Positions 7,838 through 15,864 of a DNA stretch of 64,000 bases are shown here, in pieces. The stretch is from Salinibacter ruber DSM 13855. GTDB taxonomy: Bacteria > Bacteroidota > Rhodothermia > Rhodothermales > Salinibacteraceae. The notes beneath the pieces are model-generated. The model was given only the letters and a program-made list of their open reading frames with translations, made no database searches and was not told the DNA's origin. Position 1 is the stretch's first letter, and each line of letters begins with the position of its first letter. Location: positions 930,001 to 994,000 of the forward strand of contig NC_007677.1 of NCBI RefSeq assembly GCF_000013045.1, in the 5' to 3' direction. A program made the translations under genes and the position numbers.

Positions 7838-10800
7838 ATGAGCCTCTACTCCCTCAGCATCCGGCGGCCCGTCCTCTCGACGGTGTTCGCGCTGCTCATC
7901 ATGATCTTCGGGGCGGTGGGATTCTACTTTCTGGGCGTCCGCGAGTACCCGGCGGTCGACCCGCCCATCATCAGCGTGAGCACCCAGTACCGGGGCGCCA
8001 ACGCCGACGTCATCGACTCGCAGATTACCGAGCCGCTGGAGGAGCAGATCAACGGCATCGACGGCATCCGCACCATCGAATCCGTCAGCCGCGAGGGGCA
8101 GTCCACCGTCACCGTCGAGTTCGACCTGGGGGCCGACCTCGAACGGGCCGCCAACGACGTCCGCGACCGCGTGAGCCGGGCTCAGCAACAGCTCCCGCCC
8201 GACGCCGAGCCCCCCAGCGTGTCGAAGTCCGACGCCAGTGCGCCGCCGATCGTGTTTCTGAACATCGAGTCGGAGACGCGGAGCCTGATGGAGCTGACCG
8301 AGATTGCGGACAAACGGTTCAAAGAACGCCTCCAGACGATCGAAGGGGTGAGCCGGGTCGACATCTGGGGCGAGAAGACCTATTCGATGCGTCTGGAGCT
8401 CGATCCGCAGAAGTTGGCGGCTTACGACCTGACGCCGCTCGACGTGCGCCAGGCGCTGGACCAGTCAAACGTCGAGTTGCCGTCGGGCCGCATTGAAGGG
8501 GAGACGATCGAGCTGACGGTGCGGACGAAGAGTCGCCTCGAGACCGTCGAGGACTTCAACTCGCTCCTCCTCAAGCAGAGCCCCGACGGGCAGACCGTTC
8601 GGCTGGAGGACGTGGGCAAGGCCGACATTGCGCCCCTCAACGAGCGGACGCTCCTGCAGCGCGACAACGTGCCGATGGTAGGGGTCGTGCTGCGGCCCCT
8701 CCCGGGGGCCAACTACATCGACATCGTGGACGAGTTTTACCGCCGGGTCGACGACATCAAGGCGGAGCTCCCGAGCGACCTGGAGCTCGGCATCGGCTTC
8801 GACAACACCGAGCCCATCCGCGACAGCATCAGCGAGGTGCAGCAGACGATCTTCATCGCGTTCCTCCTCGTGGTGCTGATCATCTTCCTCTTCCTCCGCG
8901 ACTGGCGCTCCACGATCATTCCCCTCATCGTGGTGCCGATCGCGCTGACCGGGTCGTTCTTCGTGATGTACGCGATGGGCTTCTCGATCAACGTGCTCAC
9001 GCTGCTCGCGCTCGTGCTGGCGATCGGGCTGGTGGTGGACGACGCGATCGTGGTGCTGGAGAACATCTACGCGAAAATCGAGGAGGGGAAGGACACGATG
9101 GTGGCGGGCCTGGAGGGCACGCGCGAGATCTTCTTCGCGGTCGTGGCCACCTCCGTGTCGCTGGTGATTATCTTCGCGCCCATCATCTTCATGGGCGGGC
9201 TCACCGGCCAGCTCTTTCAGGAGTTTGGGATGGTGATCGCCGGGGCGGTGGCCTTCTCCTCCTTCGTGGCGCTCACGCTCACGCCGATGCTGTCGACGCG
9301 CCTGCTCAAACAGCGGGACGAGAAGCCCTGGATCTACCGCAAGACGGAGCCGGTCTTCGAGTCCTTGACCGACGCCTACCGCCGCTCGCTGGAGGCGTTC
9401 ATGGAGTACCGCTGGGCGGCGTTCGTCATCATGGCCGGGTGTATCGTCGTCATTACCACCTTCCACTTTACGCTGCCGCAGGAGCTGGCCCCGTTGGAGG
9501 ACCGGAGCCTCGTGCGCATGAACGCGACGGCTCGGGAGGGGGCGACCTACGACTACATGAGCGGGTACGTCGACCGGATGTACGAGGCCCTGGACGAGAC
9601 CATCCCGGCCGAGCACCAGCGGTCCACCATCTCGGTCACCTCGCCGGGCTTCGGAGCGGCCAGCTCGGTCAACTCGGCGTTCATGTTTACGCGCCTCGTG
9701 CCGCCCGGGGAGCGGGACGTCTCGCAGATGCAGTACGCCGACAGCCTGCAGGCGGCGCTCGGGGAGCTGGAGGGGGCGCGCACCTTCGTCTCCCAGGAGC
9801 CGACGATCTCGGTGGGGGGCGGGGGCGGGGGGCTGCCCGTCCAGTACGTGCTGCAGACCTCCAGCGTCGAGAACCTCCGCGAGGCACTGCCCACCTTCCT
9901 GGAGCGGGCGCGCCAGCAGGAGGAGCTGGGCGTCGTGGACGTGAACCTAAAGTTCAACAAGCCGGAGCTGCAGGTGGAGATCGACCGCGACCGGGCCAAC
10001 AACATCGGCGTCTCCCCGCTCGACGTGGCGCAGACGCTGCAGCTGGCCCTCGCGGAGCAGCGGGTGGGCTACTTCGTGCGGGACGGGGAGCAGCGCCAGA
10101 TTCTCGCGACGGTCGACGAGGAGGACCGCGACGCGCCGGTCGACCTGACGAGCCTGTACGTCCGGTCCGCGAGCGGAGAGCCGGTGCCGCTCGACAACCT
10201 CGTGTCGGTGAGCGAGCAGGCCACGCCGCCCCAAATTTTCCGCTTCAACCGCTACATGTCCGCCACCGTGAGCGCGCGCCCGGCGCCCGGCAACACGATC
10301 GAGGACGGCATCGGGGCGATGGACCGCGTGGCGGACGACGTGCTCGGCCCGGCGTTCTCGACCACCCTCACCGGCCAGTCGCGCGACTTCCAGGAGACGT
10401 CGAACCAGCTGCTCTACGTCTTCGGGCTGGCGCTCGTCCTGATCTACCTGGTCCTCGCGGCCCAGTTCGAGAGCTTCCGCGACCCGCTCGTCATCCTCTT
10501 CACCGTGCCGCTGGCCCTGGCGGGGGCAATGCTGTTCCTCTGGTACTTCAACCAGACGATCAACATCTTCAGTCAGATCGGCATGGTGATGCTGATCGGG
10601 CTGGTGGCGAAGAATGGCATTCTCATCGTCGAGTTTGCGAACCAGCGCAAGGCCGCGGGCCTGTCAATCCGGGAGGCCATCGAGGAGGCGGCGGCGGTGC
10701 GCTTCCGGCCCATCCTCATGACCGCCCTCTCCACGATCCTCGGCGTGCTGCCCATTGCGCTGGCGCTGGGGGCAGGGGCGCAGAGCCGTGTCCCGATGGG

Positions 10801-10984
10801 GGTGGCCGTCATTGGCGGGCTCCTCGTGGGCACCGTTCTCTCGCTCTACGTGATTCCCGCCACGTACACCTACCTCACGAGTGAGGACGCCGGGCCCGCA
10901 CTGGTGGGCGACGGCGGGGCCGGTGGGGATGGGCTGCCGGAGGAGGGAATGGCCCCCCAACAACAGGGAGCGCCCTCCGGGTAG
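7838..10984 (+). CDS. RND multidrug efflux pump, inner-membrane subunit (AcrB family)
   Basis: 1048 residues, full length for the HAE1/AcrB family. It starts with a cytosolic MSLYSLSIRRPVLSTV followed by TM1, then a large periplasmic loop, TM helices 2-6 including the proton-relay Asp pair in TM4 (GLVVDDAIVVLEN), a second periplasmic loop, and TM8-12 with GLVAKNGILIVEFAN in TM10. Proton-driven export of hydrophobic or amphipathic compounds across both membranes is expected. ATG 7838 is chosen because the longer frame would translate the repeat cluster. Gly-rich tail after TM12. Cotranscribed with the adaptor upstream and channel downstream. Confidence 0.95.
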   Translation: MSLYSLSIRRPVLSTVFALLIMIFGAVGFYFLGVREYPAVDPPIISVSTQYRGANADVIDSQITEPLEEQINGIDGIRTIESVSREGQSTVTVEFDLGADLERAANDVRDRVSRAQQQLPPDAEPPSVSKSDASAPPIVFLNIESETRSLMELTEIADKRFKERLQTIEGVSRVDIWGEKTYSMRLELDPQKLAAYDLTPLDVRQALDQSNVELPSGRIEGETIELTVRTKSRLETVEDFNSLLLKQSPDGQTVRLEDVGKADIAPLNERTLLQRDNVPMVGVVLRPLPGANYIDIVDEFYRRVDDIKAELPSDLELGIGFDNTEPIRDSISEVQQTIFIAFLLVVLIIFLFLRDWRSTIIPLIVVPIALTGSFFVMYAMGFSINVLTLLALVLAIGLVVDDAIVVLENIYAKIEEGKDTMVAGLEGTREIFFAVVATSVSLVIIFAPIIFMGGLTGQLFQEFGMVIAGAVAFSSFVALTLTPMLSTRLLKQRDEKPWIYRKTEPVFESLTDAYRRSLEAFMEYRWAAFVIMAGCIVVITTFHFTLPQELAPLEDRSLVRMNATAREGATYDYMSGYVDRMYEALDETIPAEHQRSTISVTSPGFGAASSVNSAFMFTRLVPPGERDVSQMQYADSLQAALGELEGARTFVSQEPTISVGGGGGGLPVQYVLQTSSVENLREALPTFLERARQQEELGVVDVNLKFNKPELQVEIDRDRANNIGVSPLDVAQTLQLALAEQRVGYFVRDGEQRQILATVDEEDRDAPVDLTSLYVRSASGEPVPLDNLVSVSEQATPPQIFRFNRYMSATVSARPAPGNTIEDGIGAMDRVADDVLGPAFSTTLTGQSRDFQETSNQLLYVFGLALVLIYLVLAAQFESFRDPLVILFTVPLALAGAMLFLWYFNQTINIFSQIGMVMLIGLVAKNGILIVEFANQRKAAGLSIREAIEEAAAVRFRPILMTALSTILGVLPIALALGAGAQSRVPMGVAVIGGLLVGTVLSLYVIPATYTYLTSEDAGPALVGDGGAGGDGLPEEGMAPQQQGAPSG

Positions 10985-11000
10985 AAGCGCCGCTGCCGGT

Positions 11001-11056
11001 ATTGCGTATCGCGTGTTTCGTACTGCCCATCTGATACGCGAAACGTGATACGTGAG
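11001..11056. repeat. Eight consecutive degenerate heptamers between pump and channel genes
   Basis: From 11001 the bases fall into eight 7-bp units: ATTGCGT, ATCGCGT, GTTTCGT, ACTGCCC, ATCTGAT, ACGCGAA, ACGTGAT and ACGTGAG. The first half is roughly the reverse complement of the second, so the RNA can fold back. It lies between the pump stop codon and the ATG at 11112. Confidence 0.7.
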
Positions 11057-11111
11057 GCGGCTTCCGACTTGTGGATCGCGCATCACGAATCACCTCTCCC
11101 GCGTCCTGTAC

Positions 11112-12455
11112 ATGATTCCAATTCTTCGTCTCGTCCCGGTCCTTCTCGTCGGGGCCATGCTCGCGCCGTCGCTCGTCCAGGCCCAGCAGCCGGCTCCCCG
11201 AGACACCCTCCGCCTCGACGCCGCCGTCCAGCGGGCGCTCGACGACAATCGGCAGGCCCGCATCGCGCGCCGCGAGACGGACATCGCCGAGAACGACGTC
11301 TCGCTCGGGAACGCCGGCTTTCTCCCCACCCTCTCGGGACAGGCCAACTACTCGCAGACCCGCTCCAACTCGGAGCAGGTCTTCCTGTCCGGTGAGACGC
11401 AAAGCACGGACGGGGCGACGTCGACCCAGTCCGGGGCCGGGGCGGACCTCCGGTGGACCGTGTTCGACGGCCTGCGGCCCTTCGCGACCTACGACCGCCT
11501 CGGGGCGGAGCGCGACCGGCAGGCGGCCGCGACCGACGAGCAGGTCGAAACCCTGGTGGCCGACGTGATTGAGGGCTACTACGACGTGGCGCGGCAGCAG
11601 CAACAGCTCGAGGTGCTGCAGGAGGCGGTGGCCATCTCCCGCGAGCGGCTGCGCATCGCAGAGCTCCGGCGGGAGCTTGGGTCGGCCTCCGACCTGGAGG
11701 TGCGGCAGGTGCGCGTGGACCTGAACGCCGACTCGACGGAGGCCCTGCGGCAGGCGGCGGCCCTCACCAACGCGAAGAACCAGCTCAACCGGCTGCTGGC
11801 CCGCCCCGAAGACGCTTCCACCCGGTACGCGGTCGCCTCCGCGATTGAGGTGGACACGAGCCTGCAGTACGCGTCCACTCAGCAGACGGCCCTGCAGGAG
11901 AGCCCCGCCCTGACGCAGGCCCGCGAGGCCCTGCGGGTGGCCCAGGCCGAGCAGCGGGAGCTGCGGGCCGACTTCTTCCCCACGGTCGACTTGACGGCGG
12001 GCCTCAACTACTCGCAGCTCAACGCGGAAAGCGGCTTTGTGCAGGAAAACACGAGCACGGAGGTGACCTACGGGGTGTCGCTCACGCTCGACCTCTTCGA
12101 TGGACTCAACCGGTGGCGTCGCACCCAGAACGCGGACATCCGAACGACCAACGCGCGCCTCGCGGTGGAGGACGTCCGGGCCCGGCTCGTGACCGAGCTC
12201 ACGAACGCCTACGAGCGGTACCGAAACCGCCTCCGCCTCGTGGACCTCGGGCGGCAGACCCTAAAAGCCGTGCGGGCGAACGTGGACGTGGCCCTGGAGC
12301 AGTTTGAGCAGGGCACCATCACGAGCGTCGAGCTCCGTGAGGTGCAAGAGCAGTTCGTTCAGGCCGAGAGCCGCCTCCTCACGGTGCAGTTCGAGGCGAA
12401 GCAGGCGGAGGTCGAGCTGCTGCGCCTCAGCGGCCAGCTGCTCGACCGATACTAA
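11112..12455 (+). CDS. TolC-like outer-membrane efflux channel
   Basis: 447 residues. A signal peptide (MIPILRLVPVLLVGAML, cleaved near VQAQQ) precedes two outer-membrane-efflux-protein repeats with the long amphipathic helices expected of the periplasmic tunnel, including VQRALDDNRQARIARRE at the start and LTQAREALRVAQAEQ at the start of the second repeat. It provides the outer-membrane exit duct for the RND pump encoded directly upstream. ATG 11112 is chosen because it begins the signal peptide; the longer form reads through repeats. Its end faces the convergent hisG after 37 bases. Confidence 0.92.
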   Translation: MIPILRLVPVLLVGAMLAPSLVQAQQPAPRDTLRLDAAVQRALDDNRQARIARRETDIAENDVSLGNAGFLPTLSGQANYSQTRSNSEQVFLSGETQSTDGATSTQSGAGADLRWTVFDGLRPFATYDRLGAERDRQAAATDEQVETLVADVIEGYYDVARQQQQLEVLQEAVAISRERLRIAELRRELGSASDLEVRQVRVDLNADSTEALRQAAALTNAKNQLNRLLARPEDASTRYAVASAIEVDTSLQYASTQQTALQESPALTQAREALRVAQAEQRELRADFFPTVDLTAGLNYSQLNAESGFVQENTSTEVTYGVSLTLDLFDGLNRWRRTQNADIRTTNARLAVEDVRARLVTELTNAYERYRNRLRLVDLGRQTLKAVRANVDVALEQFEQGTITSVELREVQEQFVQAESRLLTVQFEAKQAEVELLRLSGQLLDRY

Positions 12456-12492
12456 AAGCGTACCGGAGTCCCAAACGGGGGAAGGCCCGAGG

Positions 12493-13344
12493 CTACATCC
12501 GGCAGGTGCGGATGTCGGTGACGATGATGCCGCGGGCGTCCAGCTCGGTGAGGTCGTCCATGACTGCGTTGACGGACTCCCGCTCAATCATAGCCTTCAC
12601 GGCCACCCATCCGTCCTTGTTGAGGGGCGACACGGTGGGGGACTCGATGCCGGGGGTGATCTTGCGGGCCTCGGGAAGGTGTTCCTCTGGCAGGTCGTAC
12701 TCCACGACCACGTACTCGCGGGCCACGATGATGCCCTTCACCCGCTCCGCGAAGTGCTGGGCGGCATCCTTCTCCATCGTGTGTCCGTTTTGGGCCACCA
12801 GCACCGCTTCGGTATTCAGGATGGGGGCGCCGATTGTCGCGAGCCCGGCCTCGTCGATGGTGCGGCCGGTCTGGACCACGTCGGCGATGACGTCGGCCAC
12901 GCCAAGCTGGATCGAGATCTCGACGGCCCCGTCCAGCGAAATCACACGCGCGTCTACGCCCCGCTGCTCCAGGTCGCGGCGCACGAGCGTATCGTAGGAC
13001 GTGGCGATGCGCGTATCGGCGGTAAAGGCGTCGGGCGTCAGGTCACTGGACTTGGGCGCGGCGTAGCAGAAGCGGGCCGCCCCGAAGCCGAGATCCAGCA
13101 CATGGGTCACGTCGGCCCCGCTGTCGTAGGTAAGGTCGAGGCCCGTCACGCCCAGGTCGATGATGCCCTTGCTCACGTACGTCGCGATGTCGCGGGGGCG
13201 CAGAAAGACGAACTCGACGCCGTAATCGGGGTCGCGCACGGACAGCTCACGGCCGCGGCGGCGGCAGTTGTAACCGGCCTCGTCGGCCAGGGTCACGGCG
13301 CCGTCTGCGAGGGCGCCTTTGTTGGGGAGAGCGATTTGTAGCAT
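12493..13344 (-). CDS. hisG: ATP phosphoribosyltransferase, long form
   Basis: 283 residues, the length of the hexameric HisG-L class that carries its own C-terminal regulatory domain and needs no HisZ. It condenses ATP and PRPP to phosphoribosyl-ATP, the committed and feedback-inhibited step of histidine synthesis. N-terminal LQIALPNKGALADGA and the GIIDLGVTGLD segment fit the family, as does the PRPP-binding loop region around VADVIADVVQTGRTIDEAGL. The C-terminal ACT-like part carries PTVSPLNKDGW. Transcribed after hisE on the same strand; other his genes are absent from the window. Confidence 0.93.
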   Translation of the reverse strand: MLQIALPNKGALADGAVTLADEAGYNCRRRGRELSVRDPDYGVEFVFLRPRDIATYVSKGIIDLGVTGLDLTYDSGADVTHVLDLGFGAARFCYAAPKSSDLTPDAFTADTRIATSYDTLVRRDLEQRGVDARVISLDGAVEISIQLGVADVIADVVQTGRTIDEAGLATIGAPILNTEAVLVAQNGHTMEKDAAQHFAERVKGIIVAREYVVVEYDLPEEHLPEARKITPGIESPTVSPLNKDGWVAVKAMIERESVNAVMDDLTELDARGIIVTDIRTCRM

Positions 13345-13468
13345 GAGGGGGGTCGCTTGGTGGATGAAGATGGTTTGTCGCCCGGGCCTGCGCGGTGGGG
13401 ACGTAGGGGGGAACCGGGTACCGGCGTTCAGGGGCCGGCATGTCCGTCGCCCCCACGCGCCCGCCGCC

Positions 13469-13732
13469 TCACAAGTGCTCGTAGACGTCTTCGAGGTCGA
13501 GGTCGCACGCGATCATGAGAACCTGCAGGTGGTAGAGAAGCTGAGAAATCTCTTCGGCGGTGCGGTCCGGGCCCTCGTGCTCGGCGGCCATCCACACCTC
13601 TCCGGCCTCCTCGATCACCTTCTTGCCAATGGCGTGGCGCCCCTCCTGTACGGCCTGGACGGTTCCGGAGTCCGGGTCCTGCCGGTCGACCTTGTCGGCA
13701 AGTTCGGCGAACAGTTCTTCGAAGCGTTTCAT
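13469..13732 (-). CDS. hisE: Phosphoribosyl-ATP pyrophosphatase
   Basis: 87 residues, a stand-alone HisE of normal size. It hydrolyses phosphoribosyl-ATP to phosphoribosyl-AMP, the step after HisG. The all-alpha MazG-like fold is shown by [15 protein letters not shown] (the EExxE metal site) and a second helix pair containing [14 protein letters not shown]. It is upstream of hisG with 124 bases between, probably one transcript, and is not fused to HisI as in many proteobacteria. Confidence 0.92.
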   Translation of the reverse strand: MKRFEELFAELADKVDRQDPDSGTVQAVQEGRHAIGKKVIEEAGEVWMAAEHEGPDRTAEEISQLLYHLQVLMIACDLDLEDVYEHL

Positions 13733-13951
13733 GGCACGGGAAGGTCGGGGAAGAGAGTCAACGATAGAATACGGGACGGGCCCGCTCTCGAAAACGACCC
13801 GACGGACGATTGGCGAAGAATTCAGGGCTGCCTGCCCCTCGGACCGTCGACGAAGTCTCCAGAATCCGAGTCGTGGAACGGCCGGCGGCGTGTGGGGACC
13901 GTAAAAATTCGGGAAGGGGCGTTCGGCGGACTTGCAGGTTGGCGGTCTGCT

Positions 13952-13989
13952 TTAGTATGTTCTGAATCCAGTGTACAGTCTCATACTAA
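13952..13989 (+). promoter_or_regulatory. Perfect 8-bp inverted repeat upstream of bioY (candidate operator)
   Basis: TTAGTATG (13952-13959) and CATACTAA (13982-13989) are perfect complements separated by 22 bases, ending 21 bases before the bioY ATG. Total length (38 bp) and geometry resemble biotin repressor operators, whose known halves differ (TTGTAAACC-type). The left half also overlaps a possible promoter (TTGCAG at 13932, TAGTAT at 13953). Confidence 0.5.
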
Positions 13990-14010
13990 CAGATCGACAC
14001 ACCCACGCCC

Positions 14011-14610
14011 ATGTCCAATTTGCTCTCGCTCCGGTCGTCGCACACGGCCCTCGTCGATGCGCTCCGTGAGGAACGGGCGTCCGCGCTGCTCCAGGCGGTT
14101 GGCGTGGTTGGCTTTGCCCTGCTGACGGCCATTGCGGCGCAGGTGAGTTTCCGGGTGTACCTGTGGGAGGTCCCCATTACCCTGCAGACGGCGGCCGTTT
14201 ACGCCAGTGGGTTGTACCTCGGCTGGCGCAATGGACTGCTCGCGCAGGCGCTGTACCTGGGGCTCGGCCTCTTCCTGCCGGTGTTTGTAGGAGACGGGTA
14301 CGGCACGAGCTACCTCTTCGGCGTGGTCTCGTCCGGCTACCTGCTTTCCTATCCGCTCGCGGCGGCGGTCATCGGGGCCCTCTCGAAGCGGTGGAACGCG
14401 TTTTCCGGGAGCACGCTCGCCTCGATGGTCGGGGCCGGGATTGTCTTCGTGTGCGGCGTCGTGTGGCTGCACTACGCGGCCGGGCACGGCACCTGGATGG
14501 AGTCGATCGACAAGGGCTTCCTCCGCTTCGCGGTGATCGACCTGGTGAAGGTGCTCGGCGTCGGTCTTCTCTACAGTGGGACGCGGTACCTGGCCCGCGA
14601 CGATGCGTAG
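14011..14610 (+). CDS. bioY: Biotin ECF transporter substrate-binding subunit
   Basis: 199 residues with five to six hydrophobic helices. The family signature is clear: WEVPITLQTAAVYASGLYLGWRNG early, LGLFLPVFVGDGYGTSYLFG in the middle, and GYLLSYPLAA. BioY is the S-component that binds biotin with very high affinity in the inner membrane, alone or with a shared energising module (EcfA/EcfT); no such module is next to it. The inverted repeat directly upstream suggests biotin-dependent control. bioB lies 24 kb away, so the cell may both import and make biotin. Confidence 0.93.
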   Translation: MSNLLSLRSSHTALVDALREERASALLQAVGVVGFALLTAIAAQVSFRVYLWEVPITLQTAAVYASGLYLGWRNGLLAQALYLGLGLFLPVFVGDGYGTSYLFGVVSSGYLLSYPLAAAVIGALSKRWNAFSGSTLASMVGAGIVFVCGVVWLHYAAGHGTWMESIDKGFLRFAVIDLVKVLGVGLLYSGTRYLARDDA

Positions 14611-14659
14611 CGGCCGGGGGCGTGGGGACGGCGGGTGTGGTGGGGGGCACCCGTCCTCC

Positions 14660-14854
14660 CTACAGATCGTTGAGGTCGACCTCCTCCTTGATGGCCTTGT
14701 AGGCCTCCCATGAGATGAGCACGGCGTGCGGTTCATTGTTCTTCTGAATAAGTACGCCGTTGTTCGTCGATTGGACCTGCTCGATGAGATCGGAGGTCTC
14801 CGACCGGAGTTCGGTGATGGTTGCGACGGCGTCTACGCCTTCGGTATTGTACAT
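14660..14854 (-). CDS. Phd/YefM-type antitoxin, apparently orphan
   Basis: 64 residues. ITELRSETSDLIEQVQ followed by GVLIQKNNEPHAVLISWEAYKAI is the Phd/YefM antitoxin fold: an N-terminal DNA-binding dimer domain and a short toxin-neutralising tail (EEVDLNDL). Such proteins normally sit directly upstream of a RelE or Doc toxin. Downstream here (below 14660) is only the tail of the convergent bioY gene, and upstream is the IS element, so no toxin is visible. It may be a solitary regulator or the remnant of a pair. Confidence 0.85.
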   Translation of the reverse strand: MYNTEGVDAVATITELRSETSDLIEQVQSTNNGVLIQKNNEPHAVLISWEAYKAIKEEVDLNDL

Positions 14855-15040
14855 TGGTGGGTGTAAGAGACTCGTGCAGAAGGTGACGATTCATTGGGCG
14901 GACGCATAATCACGAGCGACCGTGATTTCTGTCCTTGGAGTTCGTGAAGTCTATCCCGCTATTTCCAAAGAAACTACTTCATTCTTTTGGGAAAGATCCC
15001 GAGCCAAGGACGGCAAAAAATAAGGTGGGCGAGAGGAATA

Positions 15041-15048
15041 CAAAAAGT
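15041..15048. repeat. Target-site duplication, left copy
   Basis: CAAAAAGT immediately outside the left inverted repeat of the IS1-family element, identical to 15857-15864 on the other side. Eight bases is within the IS1-family range. Confidence 0.9.
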
Positions 15049-15063
15049 GGTAGCGGATAGATG

Positions 15064-15540
15064 TTAAGTGATGGCTTCGTTGTACCACTCCACGAACAGT
15101 TTCGTCGTCAGATGGAGCATCCGTTCTGACTCGGAGGCCGCTCGCGTCCGGCGGACATACCGGGCCAGCTTCTGGCGCAGTCGCCCGAAGAATCTTTCCA
15201 CGTGGGCCATCTCACCACTGGACTTTCCGACCTGCCGGTGGCTGGGGTCGCCCGCAAACACTGGGCGATAGGACTTCCAGAAGTCGCTGAAGCTTCTGCC
15301 CTGACGGTATTCCTCCGGAATCCGGCTCCAGAGCCGAGCACAGGTTCTGGCCGAACGGTCTCCGATCACAAATGCCACGACCTGCCGGGTTCTCCGGCAC
15401 AGAGCAACCCACAGCCACCGTTTATTCGCCCGCTCTCGGACATACGTCCAGCATTCATCGAGTTCAAGGACATCGCCTTCCTCAGCAGGCCGGAGCCCTT
15501 CGGCTACTGAATCGGATTCTCGTCCCTTTTTTTGAGCCAC
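15064..15540 (-). CDS. IS1-family transposase, catalytic frame (InsB-like)
   Basis: 158 codons from a GTG at 15540, but more likely expressed by -1 frameshifting from the upstream frame. It carries the DDE nuclease of the IS1 family: LELDECWTYVRERANKRW holds the first Asp, followed by VVAFVIGDRSART and SDFWKSYRPV, then HVERFFGRLRQKLARYVRRT near the end with the Glu region. In the overlap at 15530-15536 the minus strand has seven A residues (CTC AAA AAA AGG), a typical slippery site; slipping back one base after Lys-Lys joins the two frames without loss. Confidence 0.9.
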   Translation of the reverse strand: MAQKKGRESDSVAEGLRPAEEGDVLELDECWTYVRERANKRWLWVALCRRTRQVVAFVIGDRSARTCARLWSRIPEEYRQGRSFSDFWKSYRPVFAGDPSHRQVGKSSGEMAHVERFFGRLRQKLARYVRRTRAASESERMLHLTTKLFVEWYNEAIT

Positions 15541-15782
15541 CGGGTCAATGTATTGCGGCTGATGCCGAATATCCGGCTGATTGCCCGCTTTGACCCGCGC
15601 TCGCGGTAAGCACGGAGGATTTTCTCTTTCTCCTCCTCGGAGTAGCCTCGCGGCTCTGGATCGAGAACCTTGTGCGCTCCACAGTCCTTGCAGTGATACT
15701 GCTGAGAGCCGCTAGCGCTGTGTCCGTTTTTGACGATGTTCGAGGAGCCACACTCTCTACACTCGTAAGTCTCTTTGATCAT
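15504..15782 (-). CDS. IS1-family transposase, DNA-binding frame (InsA-like)
   Basis: 92 residues. The N-terminus has a zinc ribbon (YECRECGSS...YHCKDCGAHK: two CxxC pairs) that contacts the terminal repeats, followed by a helix-turn-helix (RAISRIFGISRNTLTRWLKK). Alone it would act as a repressor of the element; fused by frameshift to the catalytic frame it gives the transposase. The frame stops 37 bases inside the catalytic frame, just after the A7 run. Confidence 0.92.
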   Translation of the reverse strand: MIKETYECRECGSSNIVKNGHSASGSQQYHCKDCGAHKVLDPEPRGYSEEEKEKILRAYRERGSKRAISRIFGISRNTLTRWLKKRDENPIQ

Positions 15783-15856
15783 CGGATAGACCAGGCTGGT
15801 GGGCCAGACGCGACGCAGTTCAAACAGAAAGACTCACTACTTGTTGAGCCGCTACC

Positions 15857-15864
15857 CAAAAAGT
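15857..15864. repeat. Target-site duplication, right copy
   Basis: CAAAAAGT directly after the right inverted repeat, identical to 15041-15048. Confidence 0.9.

Larger units (their letters stand above)
15049..15856 (-). mobile_element. Complete IS1-family insertion sequence, 808 bp
   Basis: Bounded by imperfect terminal inverted repeats that both begin GGTAGCGG (left 15049-15056; right, as reverse complement, 15849-15856) and match at 15 of the outer 24 positions. Flanked by a perfect 8-bp duplication CAAAAAGT. It contains two overlapping minus-strand frames (15782 to 15504 and 15540 to 15064) of the IS1 type, joined by a potential -1 slip site. Intact ends, frames and duplication suggest a recent and possibly still active insertion. 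Confidence 0.93.

Noticed and set aside
14620-14655. GGACGG...CCGTCC dyad between bioY and the antitoxin gene
   Set aside because: Imperfect, bulged and without T-run; possible but unsupported terminator.
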